DNA of 64,000 bases from Altibacter sp. GTDB lineage: Bacteria > Bacteroidota > Bacteroidia > Flavobacteriales > Flavobacteriaceae. A program made the translations under genes and the position numbers. The notes under the pieces were generated by a model. The model was given only the letters and a program-made list of their open reading frames with translations, searched no databases and was not told the origin of the DNA. Shown here piece by piece: positions 8,979-17,815 of this stretch (position 1 is its first letter; each line of letters opens with the position of its first letter). The stretch is taken from NCBI GenBank assembly GCA_002696485.1, contig NZTP01000083.1, positions 22,998 through 86,997 on the forward strand, written 5' to 3'.

Positions 8979-9770
8979 ATGAAACCCTATTTAACCTTGG
9001 CCATACAGGCTGCATTGGACGCAGGTGAAAAGATCTTAAGTGTGTATGAAACCGGTTTTGACATCGAGACCAAGGACGACAATTCACCACTAACTACCGC
9101 CGATACATTGGCCAACGATGCCATTATGCGCTACCTCAGGCAAACGGATATACCCATTATAAGTGAAGAGAACAAACGCATTGCTTATTCAGAACGAAAA
9201 AACTGGACACGCTGCTGGATCGTGGATCCGCTGGACGGAACGAAAGAGTTTATTAAACGGAATGGCGAATTTACGGTGAACATTGCCTTAATTGAGGATA
9301 ATGCACCCCTATTGGGTGTTATTTATGTCCCGGTAAGCAAAATACTTTATTTTACGTCACAGGACGGTACCAAGGCATATAAGATCGAATTAGCTTCGGA
9401 AACGGTTTCCGTAGATGATATCTTCGCAAATGCTTCGGAAATACAACCCGATACAAAAGGGGGGTCTCCGGTAAGGATCGCAGGGAGTCGTTCTCATTTA
9501 AATGAGGATACCAAGGCATTTATTTCAGAAATAGAGAAAGAGAATTTGGTTGAAATCGTTTCTAAAGGAAGTTCTTTAAAATTTTGTTTGGTGGCTGAAG
9601 GGGCTGCCCATGTGTACCCGCGGTTTGCACCTACCATGGAATGGGATACGGCTGCAGGTCAGGCTATTTGTGAAGCAGTGAAGATCAAGGTTCTGGATAA
9701 CGATACTCAAAAACCGTTGCGCTATAACAAGGAGAATTTATTGAATCCTTACTTTTTGGTAACTGCCTAA
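8979..9770 (+). CDS. cysQ: 3'(2'),5'-bisphosphate nucleotidase CysQ
   Basis: This 263-residue member of the inositol monophosphatase superfamily hydrolyses 3'-phosphoadenosine 5'-phosphate (PAP) to AMP and phosphate. Visible motifs are the metal-binding SEE (62-64), WIVDPLDGTKEF at 80-91 and the C-terminal MEWDTAAGQAI near residue 223, all diagnostic of the CysQ/IMPase fold. PAP is the by-product both of PAPS reduction and of sulfotransferases. This gene heads a string of PAPS-making genes, and a sulfotransferase lies 10 kb downstream, so its likely job is to clear PAP made by polysaccharide sulfation. It overlaps the next gene by one base (TAATG), indicating translational coupling. Confidence 0.9.
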   Translation: MKPYLTLAIQAALDAGEKILSVYETGFDIETKDDNSPLTTADTLANDAIMRYLRQTDIPIISEENKRIAYSERKNWTRCWIVDPLDGTKEFIKRNGEFTVNIALIEDNAPLLGVIYVPVSKILYFTSQDGTKAYKIELASETVSVDDIFANASEIQPDTKGGSPVRIAGSRSHLNEDTKAFISEIEKENLVEIVSKGSSLKFCLVAEGAAHVYPRFAPTMEWDTAAGQAICEAVKIKVLDNDTQKPLRYNKENLLNPYFLVTA

Positions 9771-10195
9771 TGAAAGACACATCCTATAAAAGGCACATCG
9801 CCAAGACCATCACTTGGCGTATTGTTGGAACCGTTGATACTATTCTGCTTTCTTGGTTGATCACGGGAGATCCTTTATTGGGGTTGCAAATTGGTCTAGC
9901 TGAGGTCATCACCAAAATGATCCTCTACTTTATCCATGAACGGGTTTGGTTTAGAGTGAACCTATCGAAGAATGGTAAGGTACTGGAAAGTAGAAAACGA
10001 CACATAGCCAAGACATTCACATGGCGCGGTCTGGGGACTTTGGATACAATGATCATATCGTGGATCATTTCGGGGAATCCGTTTACCGGACTGAAAATTG
10101 GATTCGCAGAGTTGATCACAAAGATGATTTTATATTATCTTCACGAAAGAGTTTGGTATCGAACGGATTACGGATTAAAAGCACGCAAATACTAA
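9770..10195 (+). CDS. DUF2061 membrane protein (two tandem repeats)
   Basis: The 141-residue protein consists of two copies of a DUF2061 unit of about 60 residues. Each begins KRHIAKT(I/F)TWR, passes through GT(V/L)DT and a hydrophobic SW(L/I)I(T/S)G(D/N)P stretch, and ends KMILY(F/Y)(I/L)HERVW. Each unit holds one or two likely membrane segments, so it is probably a small inner-membrane protein. DUF2061 genes often lie among sulfate activation genes in Bacteroidota and proteobacteria. A role in sulfate handling is inferred from context only. Confidence 0.8.
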   Translation: MKDTSYKRHIAKTITWRIVGTVDTILLSWLITGDPLLGLQIGLAEVITKMILYFIHERVWFRVNLSKNGKVLESRKRHIAKTFTWRGLGTLDTMIISWIISGNPFTGLKIGFAELITKMILYYLHERVWYRTDYGLKARKY

Positions 10196-10200
10196 CAGCA

Positions 10201-10791
10201 ATGAAGCATATCGTCCCGCATGATTTTTCAGTAAAAAAAGAACAAAGAAACCGCCTTAACGGTCACGGAAGCTTCTTGATATGGTTTACAGGCTTGTCCG
10301 GTTCCGGAAAATCTACAATAGCCAATGCCGTAGAAGCACAACTTCTAGAACGGGGCATTCATACCTATACCTTGGATGGCGATAATGTGCGAAAAGGACT
10401 CAATACCAACCTATCCTTTACACCCGAAGACCGTACCGAAAATATTCGAAGAATAGCAGAGGTTTCGCACCTGATGATCGATGCCGGATTGGTAGTATTG
10501 GCGGCGTTTGTATCGCCCTATGCAAAGGATCGAGAAGCAATCCAAAAGATCGTAGGATATACCAATTACATTGAAGTATTTGTCAATACACCCTTAGAAG
10601 AGTGTGAGCGCCGGGATGTAAAGGGTTTATATGCCAAAGCGCGGGCCGGCGAGATAAAGAATTTTACAGGGATAGATGCGCCATACGAAGCTCCGGTAGC
10701 ACCCCATGTGCAGATAGACACCATGAAGGTTACGGTGGCGAATGCCGTAGAACAAATTTTAAAAGCGATAGAAAGTAAACTTAACATATAA
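10201..10791 (+). CDS. cysC: Adenylyl-sulfate kinase CysC
   Basis: This stand-alone 196-residue APS kinase phosphorylates adenylyl sulfate at the 3' position to make PAPS. It has the P-loop GLSGSGKS at 31-38, the APS-binding stretch LDGDNVRKGLN, the FTPEDRTENIRRI lid region and the family sequence FVNTPLEECERRDVKGLY. The ATG at 10201 (MKHIVPHDFS) is chosen. The open frame extends upstream, but only inside the preceding DUF2061 gene. Stop and the next start overlap as TAATG, so cysC and cysD are coupled. With CysN and CysD it completes PAPS synthesis. Confidence 0.93.
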   Translation: MKHIVPHDFSVKKEQRNRLNGHGSFLIWFTGLSGSGKSTIANAVEAQLLERGIHTYTLDGDNVRKGLNTNLSFTPEDRTENIRRIAEVSHLMIDAGLVVLAAFVSPYAKDREAIQKIVGYTNYIEVFVNTPLEECERRDVKGLYAKARAGEIKNFTGIDAPYEAPVAPHVQIDTMKVTVANAVEQILKAIESKLNI

Positions 10792-11696
10792 TGAGCAGGT
10801 ATTATTTGAACTATTTGGACGAATTGGAGTCTGAAGCAATTTTTATATTACGCGAAGTATGGGCTCAATTTCAAAATCCGGTGATTCTATTCTCCGGAGG
10901 GAAGGATTCCATTGTAGTTACCCACTTGGCTAAGAAAGCCTTTTATCCGTCACGTATTCCATTCCCACTTATGCACGTGGATACCGGGCATAATTTTCCT
11001 GAAACCATTCGGTTTCGGGATGATCTCATCAATGAACTTGAGGCTCAATTGATTGTAGGTTCCGTACAGGAATCTATCGATCAGGGACGGGTAGCGGAAG
11101 AACGGGGTAAGAACGCTACCAGGAATGCCTTACAGATCACAACCTTGTTAGATGCTATAGAGATGCACAAGGTAGATTGTGCCATAGGGGGCGGAAGACG
11201 TGATGAAGAAAAAGCAAGAGCTAAAGAACGCTTTTTTTCGCATCGTGATGATTTTGGACAATGGGATCCTAAGAACCAACGACCCGAATTATGGAACCTG
11301 CTCAACGGAAAACATTTTGAAGGAGAGCACTTCAGAGCATTTCCAATAAGCAACTGGACCGAGATGGACGTGTGGAACTACATTCTTAGAGAAAACATCA
11401 AGATTCCATCGTTGTACTTTGCACATGAGCGCGAGGTAGTATGGCGAAGCAATTCTTGGATACCCGTATCCGAGCATTTGAAACTAGAGGATGGAGAAAA
11501 GGTTCTCACAAAGAAGATTCGTTTTAGAACTTTGGGTGACATCACCATAACAGGGGGCATTGAAAGTGAAGCAGACACACTGGAAAAGATCGTTACAGAA
11601 GTGGCTGCTATGAAGCAAACCGAACGAGGTAACCGAAGTGACGATAAGCGCAGTGAAACTGCCATGGAAGACAGAAAGCGACAAGGTTATTTTTAA
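10791..11696 (+). CDS. cysD: Sulfate adenylyltransferase subunit 2 (CysD)
   Basis: This 301-residue PP-loop ATP pyrophosphatase is the catalytic subunit of ATP sulfurylase, joining sulfate to ATP to give adenylyl sulfate. The PP-loop SGGKDSIVVTHLA starts at residue 35, and the CysD-specific sequences AIGGGRRDEEKARAKER and FPISNWTEMDVW are present. Length is normal. It acts with the GTPase subunit CysN encoded just downstream. No PAPS reductase (cysH) or sulfite reductase gene accompanies the set, which points to sulfation rather than cysteine synthesis. Confidence 0.95.
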   Translation: MSRYYLNYLDELESEAIFILREVWAQFQNPVILFSGGKDSIVVTHLAKKAFYPSRIPFPLMHVDTGHNFPETIRFRDDLINELEAQLIVGSVQESIDQGRVAEERGKNATRNALQITTLLDAIEMHKVDCAIGGGRRDEEKARAKERFFSHRDDFGQWDPKNQRPELWNLLNGKHFEGEHFRAFPISNWTEMDVWNYILRENIKIPSLYFAHEREVVWRSNSWIPVSEHLKLEDGEKVLTKKIRFRTLGDITITGGIESEADTLEKIVTEVAAMKQTERGNRSDDKRSETAMEDRKRQGYF

Positions 11697-11718
11697 GATA
11701 ATTAGTAAAGAACCCAAT

Positions 11719-12975
11719 ATGAAAATTGATAATAATCAGCTACTACGATTTACGACGGCCGGAAGTGTGGACGACGGTAAGAGCACACTCATTGGTCGAC
11801 TACTTTACGATAGTAAAGCCATTTTTGAGGATCAGTTGGCCGCTGTAGAAACGACTAGCAAGAAAAAAGGACACGCCGGAGTAGACCTGGCACTTTTTAC
11901 AGACGGACTTAGAGATGAAAGAGAACAAGGGATTACAATAGATGTTGCCTACCGCTATTTTACCACGCCAAAGCGAAAATTCATTATCGCAGACACACCC
12001 GGGCACATTCAATATACCCGGAATATGGTTACCGGTGCATCTACTGCCAACGCCGCCCTCATTTTGATTGATGCAAGGAACGGAGTGATCGAACAAACAA
12101 AGCGACATGCATTTATTGCTTCCTTACTTCAAATACCTCACCTTATTGTGTGTATCAATAAAATGGATCTCGTTGATTATTCAGAGCAAGTATACAATGA
12201 TATTATTATTCAGTTCGAGGAATTTTCATCAAAACTCTATACCAAGGATATTCAATTCCTGCCCATTAGTGCTTTAGATGGCGATAATGTGGTAAATCGC
12301 TCTACACGTATGGACTGGTACCAAGGGGCACCGCTGCTTCATACATTGGAACACATGCATATAAGCAGTGATATCAACAAAATTGATGCGCGCTTTCCGG
12401 TGCAAACGGTAATTAGACCACAACGCGACGAATTTATAGATTACAGAGGATACGCCGGTAGGGTAGCCAGCGGTATATTTAGACCCGGGGATGCGATCAC
12501 CGTACTACCTTCAGGCTTCACTTCAAAAATCAAATCCATCGATACACTGGAGGGCACTCTGGAGGAAGCTTTCGCCCCTATGTCTGCCGCCATAACCTTA
12601 GAAGATGATATTGACGTAAGCAGAGGTGACATGATCGTCAAGACCAATAACAAACCAACACCTACGCAAGAGTTCGATGCCATGTTGTGTTGGCTTCATA
12701 ATGATGCGGCAAGACCTCGCGCCAAATACACCATCTTACATACCTCGAACGAACAAAAAGCCATGATCAAAGAAGTTCTTTACAAGATTGATATCAATAC
12801 CTATTCGCGTGAAGAAGAGAATAAGGAATTGGGCATGAACGACATTGCGCGTATCAAGGTTCGTACCACCAGACCTCTCATGATCGACGAGTACAGAGAC
12901 AACAGGATAACAGGTAGCTTTATCCTGATAGATGATGCCACGCATGAAACCGTCGCCGCAGGAATGATACTGTAA
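11719..12975 (+). CDS. cysN: Sulfate adenylyltransferase subunit 1 (CysN GTPase)
   Basis: This 418-residue translation-factor-like GTPase drives the CysD reaction by GTP hydrolysis. The G1 motif AGSVDDGKST lies at 14-23, DTPGH at 93-97 and NKMD at 148-151, followed by the EF-Tu-like barrel domains. The ATG at 11719 (MKIDNNQLLRF) gives the usual N-terminus; an in-frame earlier ATG at 11638 lies inside cysD and is unlikely. CysC is not fused to it, unlike the bifunctional NodQ form. The gene ends 55 bases before the flippase gene. Confidence 0.94.
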   Translation: MKIDNNQLLRFTTAGSVDDGKSTLIGRLLYDSKAIFEDQLAAVETTSKKKGHAGVDLALFTDGLRDEREQGITIDVAYRYFTTPKRKFIIADTPGHIQYTRNMVTGASTANAALILIDARNGVIEQTKRHAFIASLLQIPHLIVCINKMDLVDYSEQVYNDIIIQFEEFSSKLYTKDIQFLPISALDGDNVVNRSTRMDWYQGAPLLHTLEHMHISSDINKIDARFPVQTVIRPQRDEFIDYRGYAGRVASGIFRPGDAITVLPSGFTSKIKSIDTLEGTLEEAFAPMSAAITLEDDIDVSRGDMIVKTNNKPTPTQEFDAMLCWLHNDAARPRAKYTILHTSNEQKAMIKEVLYKIDINTYSREEENKELGMNDIARIKVRTTRPLMIDEYRDNRITGSFILIDDATHETVAAGMIL

Positions 12976-13030
12976 GAGTTTCAGAATAGAATAGCGATAG
13001 TATAGCTATCGAGACCGTTTAAAATTGTAC

Positions 13031-14455
13031 ATGGGACAAGGAAAGAGCATTCTAAAGAACACATTGATCTATGCTATAGGGAACTTTGGTTCCAAGGCTC
13101 TTACATTTTTATTGCTTCCGTTATACTCCTTCTATCTTACCAAAGATGAATTTGGAACCTACGATCTTATCATCGTTTCTATAAATCTCCTTGCTCCCAT
13201 CATTACCTTGCAAACCTCAGAAGCAATCTATCGCTGGCTGTTGGAGGCTAAAGATGATACCGGTAAGCAAGCAAGGATTATTTTCCACGGTTTGACCATA
13301 ATAACAGCGATTGCAGCAGTCTTCTTTGTGGTCTATTATGTACTTACCTTTTTCATCGACTTCCGATACACCGGGTATTTTGCAGGCATGCTCCTACTAA
13401 GCTGCTACTTGCCCTTCCTTCAAAAGATTTTAAGAGGGTTGGGGAAAACAAAGGTGTTTGCAGCTTCGGGAATTCTATATACCGTATCATTTCTAGGGTG
13501 TACGATCCTTTTTCTAGCTGTATTGAAAATGGGATTGGAGAGTTTGCTCCTAGCATCTATTATCTCGGGATTGGTGACCATCACCTTTGTTATATATAAT
13601 CTTTCGTGGAAAGGGGTGTTTTCTAACAATCGCTTCAATAAGTCCGAAATGCGCGAAATGATAGGCTACTCGCTACCGTTAGTGCCAAATGCGGTGAGTT
13701 GGTGGCTCATTAACGCTGCAGATAAATATTTGATCGTCCTCATCTTAAATATCCAAGCCAACGGTATCTACGCCGTATCTACCAGATTTCCGGCCGTGGT
13801 AACCCTGGTGAATTCTATCTTTCTGTTAGCGTGGCAGGATCACGGCATAAGTGTGAAGGAGGATAAAGAGAATACCGCTTTTTTTTCGAAACTTTTCGAT
13901 AAGTTCATCACCTTAGAACTTACGCTGGTCATTTTCTTGATCTCTATTTCGTATTATTTGGTTCGGTATCTTATCGACCCGGTCTACTTGGAAGCATGGA
14001 AATATTTGCCATTTCTATTCATTGGTGTGGCTTTTCAAGCATTTGCATCTTACGTAGGCGTGGGATATCAACGCGCCAAACGTACCAAGCATATTTTCAC
14101 AACATCGTTGGCCGGTGGGATCGTAAACATTGCAATTAGTTTGTTACTCTTAAAGCATATCGGTCTTTATGCGCCGGCAGTGGGAACATTTTTCAGTTTT
14201 TTAGTGATGTATATATTACGAAAGGTACAAACCGATCACTTCTTTAAAATTGAAGTTAATAACATAAAACTCGTTTCGCTAACTTGTGTAGCGATCGTAT
14301 TTGCCTTTTTAACGCAGCTCACAAATTTTTATCTTGATCTCTTTTTAATCGGGAGTTCTTTGTTTGGATTGATATTCCTGAACAAAAAGCTGTTCCACGA
14401 TCTGTTCTATCTTACAAAGAAGCAGTTGACAAACCTTAAAAATAATAATGGATGA
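13031..14455 (+). CDS. Wzx-type polysaccharide flippase (MOP/MATE superfamily)
   Basis: The protein has about 474 residues and is almost entirely hydrophobic, with 12 to 14 likely membrane helices. The N-terminus (KNTLIYAIGNFGSKALTFLL, then PLYSFYLTKDEFGTYDLI) is characteristic of polysaccharide biosynthesis flippases, which move undecaprenyl-linked repeat units across the inner membrane. The ATG at 13031 is preferred to an in-frame TTG six bases earlier. It is the first dedicated glycan gene after the sulfate activation set and overlaps the next gene by four bases (ATGA), so the locus is read as one unit. Confidence 0.85.
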   Translation: MGQGKSILKNTLIYAIGNFGSKALTFLLLPLYSFYLTKDEFGTYDLIIVSINLLAPIITLQTSEAIYRWLLEAKDDTGKQARIIFHGLTIITAIAAVFFVVYYVLTFFIDFRYTGYFAGMLLLSCYLPFLQKILRGLGKTKVFAASGILYTVSFLGCTILFLAVLKMGLESLLLASIISGLVTITFVIYNLSWKGVFSNNRFNKSEMREMIGYSLPLVPNAVSWWLINAADKYLIVLILNIQANGIYAVSTRFPAVVTLVNSIFLLAWQDHGISVKEDKENTAFFSKLFDKFITLELTLVIFLISISYYLVRYLIDPVYLEAWKYLPFLFIGVAFQAFASYVGVGYQRAKRTKHIFTTSLAGGIVNIAISLLLLKHIGLYAPAVGTFFSFLVMYILRKVQTDHFFKIEVNNIKLVSLTCVAIVFAFLTQLTNFYLDLFLIGSSLFGLIFLNKKLFHDLFYLTKKQLTNLKNNNG

Positions 14456-15537
14456 AACAGAAAAAGGCGCTAGTGATCAATGAAGGTTTTAGTGATAATT
14501 TGGGGGATCAAGCAATTAGAGAGGCGATGATCGCCATGTTATCAGACCGTGATTTCGAGACCGAATTCCTTTACCTATCCAAACCTTCCGTACGATCTTT
14601 GCCTTCATACGCTTACTCAAAAGCTATCGTTAAAAAAAGAAAACGAAACTCGTTATGGAGTCAGATTAAAGGGGTGTTGTATGTTCAATATTGGTCTATA
14701 AAACATAAAAAACAAATTCAATCCATTCTTACAAAGCACTCTTTCGATCTCATTGTAATTGGAGGTGGACAACTTATAAATAGCGCAGGGACGAGGGCCC
14801 CCAGCGGATTTGCTATCGCAATTAATGCAGTGTCGTATCTCATCAAAAAACACACCAAGGCGCCCATCCACTTAATTGGTGTAGGGTTCTCAGGAAATTA
14901 CAATAAATTGGAGCGAACGTTATATCAAAAAGGAATGGATCGCGTGGACAGCATCTATGTGCGTGACTCTTTTTCTAAAAAGATCTGCAAAGAAATTTTT
15001 AAACGAGATTCCATTGTGATTCCGGATGTTGCATTTTATACTTCGGAAAAGGTAACAGCTCCAAATAAAGTAAAAAAAGACCTAGCCTTAATAGGGATTA
15101 CTAATTTTACTGAAGTGTTCAAAAAATATAACGATGATGCATCTTTCACTAAAGCAGATTACTTTGAAGCTTTGTATAAGGTTTCTAAAGAGTATCGCGC
15201 CAAATCATTGGAAGTGTTACTCTTTTACACTACATTAACTGATGCTTCCGAATGTAGAGAATTTCAAACCTTTGTAAAGAAAGAATATAATGTGCAACTC
15301 TCAATAGCGTCTATAGCTTCCTTACAAGATTTAAAACGGTATTTAGAAAGCGCATCGCATGTCTATTCTGCTCGCATGCATGCTCTTATTTTGGGAATAA
15401 AGGAACACTGTGAAGTACAGCCTTTTTTAATTTCACAAAAACTTCGTTCGTTTAATGAAGCATATATACAGCGCTCCGAACCTGTTTCAGAATATGGAAA
15501 AAGAATTGTCTCAAACCTAGAACCACTATTGGAATGA
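14452..15537 (+). CDS. Polysaccharide pyruvyl transferase family protein (first copy)
   Basis: The protein has 361 residues. The N-terminal ALVINEGFSDNLGDQAIREA and the later IVIGGGQLINSAG and DSIYVRDSFSKK motifs are those of the PS_pyruv_trans / WcaK / CsaB family. Known members transfer pyruvate from phosphoenolpyruvate to a sugar as a ketal, although many family proteins in glycan loci are of unproven activity. It overlaps both neighbours by four bases (ATGA). A second, distant member lies two genes downstream. The acceptor sugar cannot be deduced. Confidence 0.75.
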   Translation: MKQKKALVINEGFSDNLGDQAIREAMIAMLSDRDFETEFLYLSKPSVRSLPSYAYSKAIVKKRKRNSLWSQIKGVLYVQYWSIKHKKQIQSILTKHSFDLIVIGGGQLINSAGTRAPSGFAIAINAVSYLIKKHTKAPIHLIGVGFSGNYNKLERTLYQKGMDRVDSIYVRDSFSKKICKEIFKRDSIVIPDVAFYTSEKVTAPNKVKKDLALIGITNFTEVFKKYNDDASFTKADYFEALYKVSKEYRAKSLEVLLFYTTLTDASECREFQTFVKKEYNVQLSIASIASLQDLKRYLESASHVYSARMHALILGIKEHCEVQPFLISQKLRSFNEAYIQRSEPVSEYGKRIVSNLEPLLE

Positions 15538-16685
15538 GAAAACCGGCAATAGTATCCATTATTCCTACACTGTATGAAGGCGGTGCTCAAAAGTTTGCGG
15601 CCGACCTTAGCTTCGGACTCTCCAAAGAATTCGATCATAGTTTTGCCTGTTACAATTCCAGCGAACACGAATATGATCATGCGGGTTGCGTTATCGATCT
15701 TAATATTCCCGAACGACAAGATATTTTTGGAAAGCTACGCAGACAGTGGCAACTATTACAGGCGTTTAAAAAACTAAAGCGTCAAACACGACCCGACGTA
15801 TCTATAAGTCATTTACTTATGCCCAACATGCTCAATGTATGGAGCCAAAACAAGGAAGTAACCCTTTGTGTACTTCACGGTGAGTGGAGTGTGAGAACGG
15901 GGAGATCAAGATGGCTCGATCTGTTGGTAGGGAGATCGTATAGGAAAGCAGATTGTATTGTTTCTGTTTCGCATTATATAAAAGAGATGTTCGATGCGCA
16001 ATACAAGCTACCCAATCGGCATCATGTCATTTATGCCGGTATCGACATTGGCTCGGTGATACAAAAGACCTTGGAGCCAAAACCTCTTGGACTTCCTGAA
16101 ACCTATGTGGTATATGTGGCAGGATTCCGCCCGGTAAAGAATCACCTCCAACTCATTACACACCTGGAAGAATACCTGAAATCTAACCATAAACATCTGG
16201 TCCTTGTGGGTGATGGTCCGCTACGCCCCGAGATCGAGACGCTGATTAGAAGTAGGGGACTCACTTCCCACGTAGTGTTAATGGGCAATCTAACGAATCC
16301 GTATCCTGTGATCGCTAACGCTAAAGCCTCCCTGATGGTCTCTTCTTCCGAATCATTCAGCTTAGTGGTGGTTGAATCGATGGCATTAGGTGTTCCTGTG
16401 ATTGCAACCGACTGTGGCGGACCTAGAGAAATACTCTTGCCGAATAGGAAACAAGAAGTGATACTTCCCTTTCAAAATGAAAACGGAGTCCTTATACCTA
16501 AACCTAACGAATGGACGAGCGATACCTTGCCAAGACAATTGGATATGCTTTTTTCGAAAGAAGAGGTATGGCAGCGTCTTTCAGAGAACGGAAAAGAACG
16601 GGCTAAGCATTTCAGTATGGAACGCAGTGAAAAGGCATACAGAAAATTGATCCATGATATAATCGCAAAACCAAGATCGATATAG
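15534..16685 (+). CDS. Glycosyltransferase family 4, GT-B fold
   Basis: The 383-residue protein starts IVSIIPTLYEGGAQKFAADL, typical of GT4/GT1-type retaining transferases. It has the C-terminal domain signature YVAGFRPVKNH, LVGDGPLRPEIE and the E-x7-E region SSSESFSLVVVESMALGVP that binds the nucleotide sugar. It should add one sugar to the lipid-linked repeat unit on the cytoplasmic side. The donor is not predictable. The stop codon overlaps the GTG start of the next gene by one base (TAGTG). Confidence 0.85.
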   Translation: MRKPAIVSIIPTLYEGGAQKFAADLSFGLSKEFDHSFACYNSSEHEYDHAGCVIDLNIPERQDIFGKLRRQWQLLQAFKKLKRQTRPDVSISHLLMPNMLNVWSQNKEVTLCVLHGEWSVRTGRSRWLDLLVGRSYRKADCIVSVSHYIKEMFDAQYKLPNRHHVIYAGIDIGSVIQKTLEPKPLGLPETYVVYVAGFRPVKNHLQLITHLEEYLKSNHKHLVLVGDGPLRPEIETLIRSRGLTSHVVLMGNLTNPYPVIANAKASLMVSSSESFSLVVVESMALGVPVIATDCGGPREILLPNRKQEVILPFQNENGVLIPKPNEWTSDTLPRQLDMLFSKEEVWQRLSENGKERAKHFSMERSEKAYRKLIHDIIAKPRSI

Positions 16686-17815
16686 TGCCGCAAACAAGAA
16701 AAATAGGGATATTTACGATGCCATTAGGGACCAACTATGGCGGAATTCTTCAGGCAATGGCGCTTATGGAGTTCTTAAAGGCGCAGGGATACGATCCGTT
16801 ACTCCTGGATAGGAGGTATCCAAGTTCTATAGGGCTTCGCCTTCTGAAAACTGCGTTGGAACGGACAGCCTTTTTTGATTATAAAGGTGTGGGAGCCCGC
16901 AAAAAAGCGGCACTTGCCATCGAGCGATTCCTGAAAGAATTCATCCCTCAAAGAACGCGACCAATCTATACTGAAGCCCAATTGCAAAGAGTTGTCGATA
17001 AGGTGCTTTTACATGCGGTTATCGTTGGCAGTGATCAAGTGTGGCGCATGGAATACATGCAGACGATATGGAGGAATGCGTTTTTAAATTTCATTGATGA
17101 TCCTTCGGTTAGGAAGATTGCTTACGCAGCTTCCTTCGGTACGGCACAATGGGAGCATCCTCAACATTCAAAAGAGATCACAAAATTGTTAGGTTCCTTT
17201 TCGGCGGTCTCGGTTCGGGAATCGAGCGGTATTCGTATGTGTTCCGAAAATTTTAAATGTAGCACTGCAACCCACGTTTTAGATCCAACCATGCTCGTGG
17301 ATGAAACATACTATTTCCAATTCTTTGATAGGGATACTGAAGTAACACCCAACAAAGGGATCTTCACGTATGTGTTGGACGATGAAAATGATTGGGTTAC
17401 CTTACTTTCTAAGGTAGAAAAGGAACGTAAGGAAAGTGTGTATAGGATGCGGGGATATACCGCTAACAGAGAAAAAGATGCCGGTGTACTTAAACCCACC
17501 CCGGGCGAATGGCTGAAGCATTTGTATAACGCCAACTTCGTTATTACCGATTCCTATCACGGCATGTTATTTTCCATTATATTTAAGAAGCAGTTTATTG
17601 CCATTGCAAATAAGAAACGAGGAGCTGAACGCTTCATTTCCTTACTAAAGGAACTGGGTCTCGAGGAACGACTGGTCAAAAGTCCCGCAGACATTGATTC
17701 GGGGATATGTGCTAGAGCTATCGATTATGCGACAGTGGATACGAAGCTTGCAACATGGCGGGAAGCGTCCAAAGACTTTCTATTACATTCATTGGATCAT
17801 AAGCGTACGAAATGA
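16685..17815 (+). CDS. Polysaccharide pyruvyl transferase family protein (second copy), GTG start
   Basis: The protein has 376 residues and begins at a GTG one base into the previous stop codon. Motifs of the PS_pyruv_trans family seen here are GTNYGGILQAMALMEFL, VIVGSDQVWR, YAASFGTAQW, VSVRESSGIRMC and FVITDSYHGMLFSIIF near the C-terminus. It is only distantly similar to the family member at 14452 and is closer to the type often paired with GT2 transferases. Either pyruvyl transfer or another glycan-modifying activity is possible. It overlaps the downstream GT2 gene by four bases. Confidence 0.78.
   Translation: MPQTRKIGIFTMPLGTNYGGILQAMALMEFLKAQGYDPLLLDRRYPSSIGLRLLKTALERTAFFDYKGVGARKKAALAIERFLKEFIPQRTRPIYTEAQLQRVVDKVLLHAVIVGSDQVWRMEYMQTIWRNAFLNFIDDPSVRKIAYAASFGTAQWEHPQHSKEITKLLGSFSAVSVRESSGIRMCSENFKCSTATHVLDPTMLVDETYYFQFFDRDTEVTPNKGIFTYVLDDENDWVTLLSKVEKERKESVYRMRGYTANREKDAGVLKPTPGEWLKHLYNANFVITDSYHGMLFSIIFKKQFIAIANKKRGAERFISLLKELGLEERLVKSPADIDSGICARAIDYATVDTKLATWREASKDFLLHSLDHKRTK

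Noticed and set aside
8979-12975. Cysteine biosynthesis operon
   Set aside because: No cysH, cysI or cysJ is present, and the set runs into a glycan locus with a sulfotransferase, so sulfation is the better reading.
12995-13011. Palindrome CGATAG-TATAG-CTATCG after cysN considered as a terminator
   Set aside because: The stem is only six pairs and no T-run follows. The downstream genes continue the same locus.
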